From positions 62,001 to 126,000 of the forward strand of contig NZ_JBKEAA010000020.1 in NCBI RefSeq assembly GCF_047971665.1: a stretch of 64,000 nucleotides of DNA, written 5' to 3'. How positions within the stretch are numbered: the stretch's first letter is position 1; each line of letters begins with the position of its first letter. Made by a program: the position numbers and the translations under genes. Under the pieces are notes generated by a model, which saw only the letters and a program-made list of their open reading frames with translations, searched no databases and was not told the origin of the DNA. Below are positions 32,653 to 40,440 of this stretch, in pieces. The DNA comes from Castellaniella sp047971665 (GTDB taxonomy: Bacteria > Pseudomonadota > Gammaproteobacteria > Burkholderiales > Burkholderiaceae_B).

Positions 32653-33631
32653 GCCCGGCAGCCGGGCCAGTGCTGGTCATCCCCGGTTCGGTATCGAAAC
32701 AGCGCTGATAGTATTCCGCCACGAGCGCCTGTTCCGACGCGTCGCACTTGTTCAGGAACGCATAGCGGAAGGCGCGTTCGGTGGACTTGAAAATACGCAG
32801 GTTCTCGGCCCAGGAAATCAAGGTCCGCGGCGACATCAGCGCGGACAGATCGCCGCTCTGGAAACCGGCACGCGTCAGGGTGGCGACTTCCACCATAGCC
32901 GCGATCAGGCGACGCCCTTCGGGGTGATCGAGTTCGGGCACCTGGGCGGCCACGATCTCGATCTCGGCCTCGGGGCCGAGATAGTTCAGAGAGGCCACGA
33001 TATTCCAGCGATCCAGTTGCGCATGATTGAGCCGCTGGACACCGTAATACAGGCCGCTGGCATCGCCCAGCCCGACACTGTTGGCGGTGGCGAACAGGCG
33101 GAACCCCGAATGCGGCGTCATGACCCGGTTCTGGTCCAGCAGCGTGAAGCGGCCATCCCGCTCCAGGATGCGTTGCAGGACAAACATCACCTCTGGCCGT
33201 CCGGCATCGTATTCATCCAGCACCAGCGCCATGGGCCGCTGCAGCGCCCAGGGCAGGATGCCTTCCTTGAATTCGGTGATCTGGCTGCCATCGCGCAGCA
33301 CGATGGCATCGCGCCCGACCAGATCCAGGCGGCTGATGTGACCGTCCAGATTGACTCGGATGCAGGGCCAGTTCAAACGCGCCGCCACCTGCTCGACATG
33401 AGTGGATTTGCCCGTGCCGTGCATGCCCTGGATCAAGACCCGGCGATTGCAGGCAAATCCGGCCAGAATCGCCAGCGTGACATCGGGATCGAAACAATAG
33501 TTGGGATCGATCTCAGGAACATGCTCGTCCGGTTCCGCAAACGCCATGACCTCCAGTTCACTGTCGAGGCCAAACGTGTCGCGCACGGACAGGCGGGTCG
33601 TGTCCAGATCCGTTTCCACCGGTTTTTTCAT
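32639..33631 (-). CDS. CobS-like AAA+ ATPase (MoxR type)
   Basis: The 330-residue ATPase has Walker A IQGMHGTGKST (Lys75), Walker B ALVLDEYDAG (Asp139, Glu140), sensor-1 FATANSVG (Asn184) and an arginine-rich C-terminal helical lid. It matches CobS over its full length, including the N-terminal VRDTFGLDSELEVMAFAEP. The upstream iclR stop TGA shares its A with the ATG at 33631; a GTG one codon earlier (33634) is an alternative. Together with the downstream VWA gene it forms an AAA+/VWA pair. Its ring would use ATP to drive metal insertion or to activate a partner. Confidence 0.85.
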   Translation of the reverse strand: MKKPVETDLDTTRLSVRDTFGLDSELEVMAFAEPDEHVPEIDPNYCFDPDVTLAILAGFACNRRVLIQGMHGTGKSTHVEQVAARLNWPCIRVNLDGHISRLDLVGRDAIVLRDGSQITEFKEGILPWALQRPMALVLDEYDAGRPEVMFVLQRILERDGRFTLLDQNRVMTPHSGFRLFATANSVGLGDASGLYYGVQRLNHAQLDRWNIVASLNYLGPEAEIEIVAAQVPELDHPEGRRLIAAMVEVATLTRAGFQSGDLSALMSPRTLISWAENLRIFKSTERAFRYAFLNKCDASEQALVAEYYQRCFDTEPGMTSTGPAAGHGHA

Positions 33632-34458
33632 CACGAGGCCCGCTGTCTGGCGCTGACGCGCTCAGGGTAGCTGCCGGCCTCGATGTCTGCCAGGGCCTGT
33701 GCGGCGCGGCACAAGGCCGGCAGACAGGCTTCGATGCGGTGCGTCTGGAACCGCAGCGTCGGCGCCTGGATGGCGATCCCCAGATTGGACTTTCCGGCCG
33801 GCACCGGCACCAGCATGGCGATGCAGGTCAGGCCCGGCAGGAATTCCTCATTGTCCATGGCGTAGCCGTCCTCGGACGCCCGCTGCAATTCGGCCTCCAG
33901 CGCTTGCGGATCCGTGAGGGTTTTTTCGGTGTATTTTTCCAAGGAGCCCGGCACCAGCAGGCGCTTGCGCTGCGAGGCCGTCATTTGCGTCAGAAAGAGT
34001 TTGCCGCTGGCCGAGCAATGCAGCGGCACCCGCGAGCCCGGATGCAGATAGAAACGCAGCGGCGCGGGGGTTTCCACCCGATCCAGATACAGCACCTCGC
34101 TGCTGGCGCAACTGGTGATGTTGCAGCTTTCGCCGACCTCGGACACCAGCGTGCGCAGGACGTTGCGGCGAGCGCCGTGCACGGTATTGTTCAACAGCAG
34201 GTTTTCGGCGATCCGGCGCAGACGCACGCCCGTACTGTAATGACGCCCGTCGCCGTCGCGCTGGATCATGCCGGCGCTGTCGAGTTGCTGCAGCATGCGG
34301 TGCAAGGTGGGCTTGGGCAGTCCCAGCTCTTCCACCAGACTCTGGAGCGAAAAATACTGGTCCTTTTCGGCGATCACTTCCAGGAGCGCAAACAGACGGA
34401 TGGCGGGCGTATCGCCATCGAGTTTGGTCGGGACGGGGGCAAGTTCGACGGAGGACAT
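33631..34458 (-). CDS. IclR-family regulator heading the cobST-like operon
   Basis: The 275-residue protein has the IclR winged helix (LFALLEVIAEKDQYFSLQSL, then LPKPTLHRMLQQLDSAGM, about residues 20-62) and an effector domain with SRVPLHCSASGKLFL and NEEFLPGLTCIAM. It shares a stop/start with the cobS-like gene and so is co-translated with it. A palindrome TTATCTCGATAA lies 16 bp before its start and resembles the operator-like palindrome at the xsc start. It may therefore respond to a sulfonate intermediate and control xsc as well as its own operon; this is inferred. Confidence 0.88.
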   Translation of the reverse strand: MSSVELAPVPTKLDGDTPAIRLFALLEVIAEKDQYFSLQSLVEELGLPKPTLHRMLQQLDSAGMIQRDGDGRHYSTGVRLRRIAENLLLNNTVHGARRNVLRTLVSEVGESCNITSCASSEVLYLDRVETPAPLRFYLHPGSRVPLHCSASGKLFLTQMTASQRKRLLVPGSLEKYTEKTLTDPQALEAELQRASEDGYAMDNEEFLPGLTCIAMLVPVPAGKSNLGIAIQAPTLRFQTHRIEACLPALCRAAQALADIEAGSYPERVSARQRAS

Positions 34459-34473
34459 GGAGACAGGACTCTA

Positions 34474-34485
34474 TTATCTCGATAA
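34474..34485. promoter_or_regulatory. Candidate IclR autoregulatory operator (YATCTCGAWW family)
   Basis: TTATC-TC-GATAA is a 5-bp inverted repeat 15 bp upstream of the IclR start at 34458. The core ATCTCGATA is identical to the right arm of the xsc palindrome (27910-27921). Confidence 0.5.
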
Positions 34486-34583
34486 CAGGAACATATTGTA
34501 CCGATTTCAGAGTTTTTGACCAGGAAAATGAAGGGGACCCACCGGTCCCCTCGCCCATCAGACAATCTGCTTCGCGCAGGCCA

Positions 34584-35705
34584 TCAAGGCTTTTGCTCGT
34601 TGGCGGTCTTGACCATGTTGTCGTACAGCGTCAGGATGCGCGACCGGTACGGAAAGACCATCTTCGCGAAGTCACTCTGGGAATCCAGGACTTTCTTGAA
34701 AAAGGGATTGGCCGCCGCGTATTTGGCCGTCACCTTGCGTTCCTCCTCGATGAAGCGCGTGTAGTAGTCGGGGGGTGTATCCAGCACCTTCACGCCTTCC
34801 TTGTCCATGAATTCGCGCAGCGCCACGGCATTGTCATAGACATTGGCATCCAGTGTATCGGCGATGTTCGCCTTGGCGGCAATCCGGATGATTTCCTTGA
34901 GATCGTCGGGCAGCGATTCCCAGAAATCCCCGTTGATGAAGATCTGTCCGATGTCGGTCTGCTGATGCAGCCCTTGCAGATAATAGTATTTCCAGATTTT
35001 CTGCAGACCCAGATTGCGGTCGTCCGCCGGTCCGATCCATTCGGCGGCGTCGATGACGCCCCGCTGGGCCGAAGGCACGATGTCGCCCCCTGGCACGCCC
35101 ACTGACGACACCCCCATGCCCTGATAGGTTTCACCCGGAATGCCTGGAGGAGAACGGTACTTGAAGCTCTTGAATTCGTTGACGTCCTTGATCGGTTTCT
35201 TGAACCAGCCCAGCGGATCGGGCCCCATGGGCTGCATCAGGAAGGCCCTGACGTTGTAGTGCATCACGTCCTCCAGGAGCTCTTTGTAGAGCTGCTCCCC
35301 TCCTCCCCTGTAGTACCACGCGACCATGCTGGTCTGATCCAGCCCCGTGCTGGCGGGCGCATTGGAAAACAGCACGAATGCGGAATTCTTGCCAGAGAAA
35401 TAGTTGGGCCAGACATAACCCGCCTTGACGACGTCATTGCTGACCGCATCCAGGATCTCGAAAGGCCCGACGACGGCGCCGGCCGCCAGCACCTCGATCT
35501 TGAGACGGCCACCGGACATGAGATCGACCTGCCTGGAAAACTGTTCCAGCAGCTTGAAGTACAGGCTGGCATTGGGCACTGCGGTCTGGATGGAAAATTG
35601 ATAAGTCTGCTGCTCGGCCGCCCGGGTCATGGCCGGTGCGCTCATCAGCAGGCCGGCCGAGAGGCACAGCATTCCAGCGAATTTCGCGTTGAAAGCACGA
35701 ATCAT
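34584..35705 (-). CDS. TRAP transporter periplasmic binding protein (IseK-like by context)
   Basis: The 373-residue product has a signal peptide (ending APAMTRAAE) and a DctP/TakP-like chain. The central FKYRSPPGIPGETYQGMG supplies the conserved arginine that grips an acid group, followed by VGVPGGDIVPSAQRGVIDAAEW. TakP relatives bind 2-oxo acids, but TRAP systems beside an IseJ-like dehydrogenase import isethionate. The ligand should be a small anion. The start at 35705 follows AAGGAGA. It lies last in the TRAP gene set, 74 bp after dctM. Confidence 0.85.
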   Translation of the reverse strand: MIRAFNAKFAGMLCLSAGLLMSAPAMTRAAEQQTYQFSIQTAVPNASLYFKLLEQFSRQVDLMSGGRLKIEVLAAGAVVGPFEILDAVSNDVVKAGYVWPNYFSGKNSAFVLFSNAPASTGLDQTSMVAWYYRGGGEQLYKELLEDVMHYNVRAFLMQPMGPDPLGWFKKPIKDVNEFKSFKYRSPPGIPGETYQGMGVSSVGVPGGDIVPSAQRGVIDAAEWIGPADDRNLGLQKIWKYYYLQGLHQQTDIGQIFINGDFWESLPDDLKEIIRIAAKANIADTLDANVYDNAVALREFMDKEGVKVLDTPPDYYTRFIEEERKVTAKYAAANPFFKKVLDSQSDFAKMVFPYRSRILTLYDNMVKTANEQKP

Positions 35706-35779
35706 GATGGTCTCCTTGAGTCGTAATGGAACTGACAACCTGGGTCACGCCATGGCTTGCCCTCCGTGAAGTGGTTGCA

Positions 35780-37102
35780 TCAATCCTCCAGCCCCGCCAT
35801 GCGCGGCAACCAATGGACCAGGACCGGGAACTTGATGAGGATCAGGATGACCAGTCCCTGCAGCCCGACGAACTGAATCATCCCCAGGTAGATGTCTTTC
35901 ATGCTCCACTGCGGGACGACACCCTTGAGAAAATAGGAGGACAAAGCCAAAGGCGGCGTCAGCCATGAGGTCTGCAAGGTGACGGCGACGAGGATGCTGA
36001 ACCAGAGAATGTCGAAATCCAGGCTGTGCACGACCGGCAACAGGATGGGGACGACCACCAGGACGATGGGGATCCACTCCAGCGGCCCGCCCAGCAGGAA
36101 AATCAGCAGCAGCATCAGCCCCAGCATGATCATCGGCGAGACCGGCAGAGAGGTCAGAATCTCGGTGATCAGCCGTCCGCTTCCCAGGCGGGCAAAGACC
36201 GCGCCAAAGAAATTGGCCGCGCCGATCAGGAACATGATGAAGGCGCTGACCTCCATCGTCTTGATGACGGCGACCCCGAGCGCCTTCCAGCTCAGGCGTC
36301 GATAGAGACCGGTCAGCGCCAGCGCCGCAAAGGCGCCGGTGGCCGCGGCGTCGGTGGGCGTGGTCACGCCCCCGACGATGAGCCCCAGCGTGGCCAGAAT
36401 GATGACCGTGATGGGAATCACGCCGATGAACAACTCGCGCATCTTTTCGAGTGCGCTCAGTGTCGGTCCCTCATAGGCGATCGGCGGGCCCAGCCGGGGA
36501 TTGAGCTGACAGCGGATGACGGTATAGAGGAGATAGACACCCGAGAGCATCAGGCCGGGCACGACCGCGGCGGCAAACAGCGTGGACACGGGAATCCCGA
36601 CCAGCGGCCCCATGACGATCAGCATCACGCTCGGCGGAATCAGGATGCCGAGTGTGCCGCCCGCCGCAATCACCCCCGCTGACAGGCGGGTATCGTATCC
36701 GCTGCGGATCAGCATGGGCGCGGCCATCACGCCCAGGACGGTCACCGACGCGCCGACGATGCCGGTGGCCGCGGCAAACAGCGTGGCCGTCGCCAGCACG
36801 ATGACATAGAGCGAGCCTTTGTACTTGCCCAGCATGATCTGCAGCGCGCGGAACATGCGGTCCATCAGTCCCGACTGATCGAGGATGTAACCCATGAACA
36901 GGAACAACGGGATGGCGGCCAGCTCGACGCTGGTCATCAGGGAAAAGAACTGATAGGTCAGCAGATGGAAGACCTGCTGACCGATGGCCGCGAAGCCGAA
37001 CAGCAAGGCCACGAAAACGAACACGAAGGCCATGGGGAACCCGGTGAGCACCCCCACCACGGCGACCAGCAAAGAGAGGAGACCGAGAACGGGATTGCTC
37101 AT
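35780..37102 (-). CDS. TRAP transporter large membrane subunit DctM
   Basis: The 440-residue protein has about 12 membrane helices. Typical DctM features are the segments GIPVSTLFAAAVVPGLML, IVGGVTTPTDAAATGAFAAL and the C-terminal SWLTPPLALSSYFLKGV. It carries the sodium-driven transport of the substrate delivered by the DctP protein. The start at 37102 overlaps the dctQ stop (ATGA); longer frames are artefacts running into dctQ. Confidence 0.92.
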   Translation of the reverse strand: MSNPVLGLLSLLVAVVGVLTGFPMAFVFVFVALLFGFAAIGQQVFHLLTYQFFSLMTSVELAAIPLFLFMGYILDQSGLMDRMFRALQIMLGKYKGSLYVIVLATATLFAAATGIVGASVTVLGVMAAPMLIRSGYDTRLSAGVIAAGGTLGILIPPSVMLIVMGPLVGIPVSTLFAAAVVPGLMLSGVYLLYTVIRCQLNPRLGPPIAYEGPTLSALEKMRELFIGVIPITVIILATLGLIVGGVTTPTDAAATGAFAALALTGLYRRLSWKALGVAVIKTMEVSAFIMFLIGAANFFGAVFARLGSGRLITEILTSLPVSPMIMLGLMLLLIFLLGGPLEWIPIVLVVVPILLPVVHSLDFDILWFSILVAVTLQTSWLTPPLALSSYFLKGVVPQWSMKDIYLGMIQFVGLQGLVILILIKFPVLVHWLPRMAGLED

Positions 37103-37656
37103 GATGCGGGCTCCTCCGGCTTGAAGGCGGTGTTGTGCCGGATGACCCAGCCGACCTTGATCAGCTCGGCCACCCCCTGCAGCAGCAACAACAGGATCGT
37201 CAGGGGAATCACCGCCTTGAGCGGATAGATCGGCGGCATCCACGGGCTTTGCGGATAGAGCTCATGCTGCATCCAGGATTGGCGGGCAAACCGCAGACTG
37301 ACCACGAAAAACAGGATCATGGCGGGGAAATACAGCACGAGGTACATCGCGGCATCGAGCAAGGCCTGCCAACGCGGCTTGAGCATGGCCAGCAGAAAAT
37401 CCGCCCGGACATGGCTGCCTTTCTGCAAGGCGTAGGCCGCCCCCAGCATGAAAACCGCGCTGGAAAGCATGTAGGTCATGTCGTAGGCCCAGATGGTGGG
37501 GTTGTTGAAGAGGTAGCGGGACACCACCTCGTAGACCAGCGCCCCCGTCAAGGGCAAAAGCAGCCAGGCCGCCAGATTGCCGATCAACTGCGCGGGGTAT
37601 TCCAGCACGGCGAGCAACCTGCACAATCCGGGAGAAGGTTCTCTGTCATGGTCCAT
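37099..37656 (-). CDS. TRAP transporter small membrane subunit DctQ
   Basis: The 185-residue protein has four membrane helices, with AWLLLPLTGALVYEVVSRYLFN in the first part and QKGSHVRADFLLAMLKPRW before the third, both typical of DctQ. It pairs with DctM. It has an AGGAG box before 37656 and begins 19 bp after the GMC oxidoreductase gene. Confidence 0.9.
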   Translation of the reverse strand: MDHDREPSPGLCRLLAVLEYPAQLIGNLAAWLLLPLTGALVYEVVSRYLFNNPTIWAYDMTYMLSSAVFMLGAAYALQKGSHVRADFLLAMLKPRWQALLDAAMYLVLYFPAMILFFVVSLRFARQSWMQHELYPQSPWMPPIYPLKAVIPLTILLLLLQGVAELIKVGWVIRHNTAFKPEEPAS

Positions 37657-37675
37657 GGGTCTGGGCTCCTTGCGG

Positions 37676-39310
37676 TCAGGCGGCGAGTTCCTGCGCCGTC
37701 GGCGGCTGGACGGCATCAGCGAGAATGAATTCCGCCGCGCGTTCGGCCATCATGATGATGGGAACATTCGTGTTGCCCGACACCAGCGTGGGCATGACCG
37801 AACCGTCCACCACCCGCAGCTGGTCGATGCCGTGGACCTTCATGCGAGGATCGACGACGGCCATGGGGTCGGCGCGCGGGCCCATTCTGGCCGTGCCGGT
37901 CGGGTGAAAGATGGTTGCGCCATGCTCGCGGCAGAAATGCAGGATCTCGCTGTCGCTCTCGGCATCCCGCCCGGGCCGGTACTCGCGCTTCATCAGGCCT
38001 TTGAGCGGTGCCGTATCCGCGAGGCGACGGGCGAACCGCACGGCCGCGATCGCGGTGCGCCGGTCGAGATCGGCATCCAGATAGTTCGGCTGCATCGACG
38101 GGGGCTGCAGCGGATCGGGCGACTGGATCCGCACATGCCCGCGAGACTCGGGCCGCAACTGGCAGACGGAATACGTGCAGCCGGAAAAATCATGCACCTT
38201 GGCGCCGGCCAGATCGGCCGACAGCGTTCCCAGATGGAACTGGATGTCGGGCCGGTCCGATTCAGGCAGCACCCGGCAGAACAACGCCCCCTGATTGATC
38301 CCGATGGCCAGCGGACCGCTGCGCATCAGCAGCCATTGCAGCCCCATCCGGGCCCGCCCCCAGAGACTGCGCAATTGATCATTGTTGGTGATCGGCTTGG
38401 TGACCTCGTAGATCAGGCGCAGCTGCAGGTGATCCTGGAGGTTCTCGCCGACGCCCGGCAGATCCCGGACCACCGGTGTATCGAAGCGCCGCAGCAGGCT
38501 GGCCGGACCGATCCCGGAGAGCTGCAGCAGCTGGGGCGACAGCAAGGCGCCTGCGCACAGAATGATTTCCTTGCGGGCGCGCAGGGTCCGCACCTGATCT
38601 CCGATGCGGTATTCGACGGCGCGGGCGCAGCGGCCCTCCATGATGACCCGGGTCACCTGGGCGCGGGTGACGACCTCGAGATTCGGTCGGCGCCGGGCCG
38701 GCTTGAGGTAAGCCACGGCCGCGGAGCAGCGCCACCCGCCATGCGTCGTGAGCTGGTAATAGCCGACGCCTTCCTGCATGCCGGTATTGAAGTCATCCGT
38801 CCTGGCAATGCCATGGGTCTCGGCCGATTGGATGAACGCTTCGACCAGTTCATGCCGGGCCCGGATCGATGACGCATACAGCGGACCGTCGGTGCCGCGC
38901 GTGGGGCCCGGACCCAGATCATTGCGCTCGAGCCGGCGGAAATAAGGCAGGCATTCCGCCCAGCTCCACCCCGGGTTCCCCAGCGCTGCCCAGTGGTCAT
39001 AGTCCTGTTGCTGTCCGCGGATGTAGATCAGACCATTGATCGAGCTGCTGCCCCCCAGCGTCTTGCCTCTGGGCCAGTAGATCCTGCGGCCCAGCATGTT
39101 GGGCTCGGGATCGGTGTAGAAGCCCCAGTTCACACGCTTGTCGAACATCGTCTTGCCGTAGCCGATCGGAATGTGGATCCAGGGATTGGAGTCCGGCGGA
39201 CCAGCTTCGAGCAGGCAGACACGGTATCGACCGTTTTCGCTCAACCGGTTGGCCAGCACGCAGCCTGCCGATCCTGCCCCCACGATGATGTAATCCACAG
39301 CCTCGCTCAT
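37676..39310 (-). CDS. iseJ: GMC-family choline-dehydrogenase-like oxidoreductase (IseJ-like)
   Basis: The 544-residue flavoprotein has the GMC signatures: FAD fold YIIVGAGSAGCVLANRL at residues 7-23, GGSSSINGLIYIRG, ALLSPQLLQLSGIGP and the C-terminal FHPTGTARMG with VDGSVMPTLVSGNTNVP. IseJ of Cupriavidus necator, a membrane-bound choline-dehydrogenase-like enzyme, oxidises isethionate to sulfoacetaldehyde. Here the gene is next to a TRAP importer and a divergent IclR regulator and shares an island with xsc-pta, which supports that role. An alcohol dehydrogenase with another substrate is the alternative. Confidence 0.75.
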   Translation of the reverse strand: MSEAVDYIIVGAGSAGCVLANRLSENGRYRVCLLEAGPPDSNPWIHIPIGYGKTMFDKRVNWGFYTDPEPNMLGRRIYWPRGKTLGGSSSINGLIYIRGQQQDYDHWAALGNPGWSWAECLPYFRRLERNDLGPGPTRGTDGPLYASSIRARHELVEAFIQSAETHGIARTDDFNTGMQEGVGYYQLTTHGGWRCSAAVAYLKPARRRPNLEVVTRAQVTRVIMEGRCARAVEYRIGDQVRTLRARKEIILCAGALLSPQLLQLSGIGPASLLRRFDTPVVRDLPGVGENLQDHLQLRLIYEVTKPITNNDQLRSLWGRARMGLQWLLMRSGPLAIGINQGALFCRVLPESDRPDIQFHLGTLSADLAGAKVHDFSGCTYSVCQLRPESRGHVRIQSPDPLQPPSMQPNYLDADLDRRTAIAAVRFARRLADTAPLKGLMKREYRPGRDAESDSEILHFCREHGATIFHPTGTARMGPRADPMAVVDPRMKVHGIDQLRVVDGSVMPTLVSGNTNVPIIMMAERAAEFILADAVQPPTAQELAA

Positions 39311-39417
39311 ACGCTGACGTCTCCTGTCTCTGGACTTGGTGGCGTTCATTTTTATTTTTTTGACAGTGTGCTCGGAGGCCTCGCGCATCACTACCGGGTT
39401 AATACTATGAATTCCAC

Positions 39418-39428
39418 CTGTGGCACAG
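39418..39428. promoter_or_regulatory. Candidate operator between iseJ-like and iseR-like genes
   Basis: CTGTG-G-CACAG is a perfect 5-bp inverted repeat in the divergent region. On the minus strand a possible promoter for the iseJ operon (TTCTGT, 17 bp, TAGTAT) overlaps it. The IclR protein encoded alongside is the likely binder. Confidence 0.4.
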
Positions 39429-39472
39429 AATGTGTCATGATGGTTTCAATTGCCTTGACCGAATGGCCCTCC

Positions 39473-40291
39473 ATGCCCATGAATACGTTCGATGAGCGCG
39501 CGCTGCGCGTATTGCGGATTCTTGAGAAACTGTCGGCGGCCACCCTGCCGCAGACTCTGACCCAACTGGCCCGGCGTACCGGCCTGCCCAAATCCAGCCT
39601 GTTGCGCGCGCTCAACGAAATGGAACGCGCCTCCTATGTGACCCGCCTGCCGGGCCGGGGCGGCTACGTGACCGGCGCGCGGACCCATGAGCTCGGTCTG
39701 GCGATTCTGCGGGCGCCGCAGTTGCTGCGGGCCTGCCGTGCCGTGTTGAGCCGGCTGGTCGAGATCACGGGCGAGACGTGCAACCTGAACACCCTGTCGG
39801 GCGATACCGTCCAATATCTGGCGCGCGTGGAAAGCCCGGGGCACCTGCGACTGCAATTGCACATGGAAATCGGCTCGCATGTACCGTTGCATTGCACCGC
39901 CAGCGGCAAGCTGTTCATGGCCCTGATGCGGTCCACGGAACAGCGAGCCCTGCTGGACAGACTGGACCTGCCGCGCATGACGCCCAAGACCTTCACCCGG
40001 CCCGAGACCTTGTTATTGGCGCTCCAGCCCATCCGCGAACAGGAAATGGGGATCGATGACGAGGAGTTCATCATCGGCATGGTGGCGGTCGCAGTCCCGA
40101 TCCGGGATCAGGCCGGCAAGATGATCGCCGCGCTGGCATGCCATGCGCCGACGGCCCAGGTCTCGCTCGAGGATCTGAGGGGAAAAGCCTGCTTGATGCG
40201 TCAGGCCGCTCACGAACTGGGTCGGATCCTGTCCTGCGATCAGGCGCCGATCTCGTCTGGCGACCAGGAACCCGTCCCGTCCGACGAATAG
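39473..40291 (+). CDS. iseR: IclR-family regulator divergent from the TRAP/GMC operon (IseR-like)
   Basis: The 272-residue protein has the winged helix LTQLARRTGLPKSSLLRALNEMERA (given in part: RTGLPKSSLLRAL) and the effector-domain segments GSHVPLHCTASGKLFM and IDDEEFIIGMVAVAVP. IclR regulators named IseR accompany isethionate genes. The exact start is uncertain: ATGs at 39437, 39440, 39473 and 39479 are all in frame and none has a strong ribosome site. The C-terminal tail (ILSCDQAP, ISSGDQEP, VPSDE) is an 8-residue repeat and the stop codon lies inside a 24-bp tandem repeat that continues beyond the gene. Confidence 0.83.
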   Translation: MPMNTFDERALRVLRILEKLSAATLPQTLTQLARRTGLPKSSLLRALNEMERASYVTRLPGRGGYVTGARTHELGLAILRAPQLLRACRAVLSRLVEITGETCNLNTLSGDTVQYLARVESPGHLRLQLHMEIGSHVPLHCTASGKLFMALMRSTEQRALLDRLDLPRMTPKTFTRPETLLLALQPIREQEMGIDDEEFIIGMVAVAVPIRDQAGKMIAALACHAPTAQVSLEDLRGKACLMRQAAHELGRILSCDQAPISSGDQEPVPSDE

Positions 40292-40345
40292 CACCGCATC
40301 CCGTCCGGCGAACAGGCGTCCGTCCTGTCCGACGTCCGGCCTCCG
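40226..40345 (+). repeat. Five-unit 24-bp tandem repeat spanning the 3' end of the iseR-like gene
   Basis: Units start at 40226, 40250, 40274, 40298 and 40322, with a consensus close to RTCCYGTCCGRCGAACAG followed by a variable six bases. The first two and part of the third encode the protein tail. In the third unit the CAG of the consensus reads TAG and is the stop codon. The frame stays open past the stop for the remaining units. Confidence 0.75.
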
Positions 40346-40440
40346 GTTCCCACATCGGGCGCAGTCATACTCGCCATCAGAGTCCACCCTCCGCGCTATC
40401 ATGGCGCTGATCGATCGTTTTGGACATTTGCGGATTCACC

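Noticed and set aside
30925..33631. Part of a cobalamin biosynthesis operon
   Set aside because: No cobN or any other cob gene is nearby and the partners are an IclR regulator and sulfonate genes; the chelatase role is therefore not assumed.
37676..39310. Choline dehydrogenase (betA)
   Set aside because: The GMC family is the same, but there is no betaine aldehyde dehydrogenase, BetI or choline transporter; the TRAP and IclR neighbours fit isethionate better.
34584..39310. One long operon running from the GMC gene through TRAP into IclR-cobST
   Set aside because: There is a 125-bp gap before the IclR gene containing its own palindrome, so a separate promoter is more likely, although read-through cannot be excluded.
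40226..40345. CRISPR array
   Set aside because: The units are contiguous at 24 bp with no spacers, are degenerate and partly coding; there are no cas genes.
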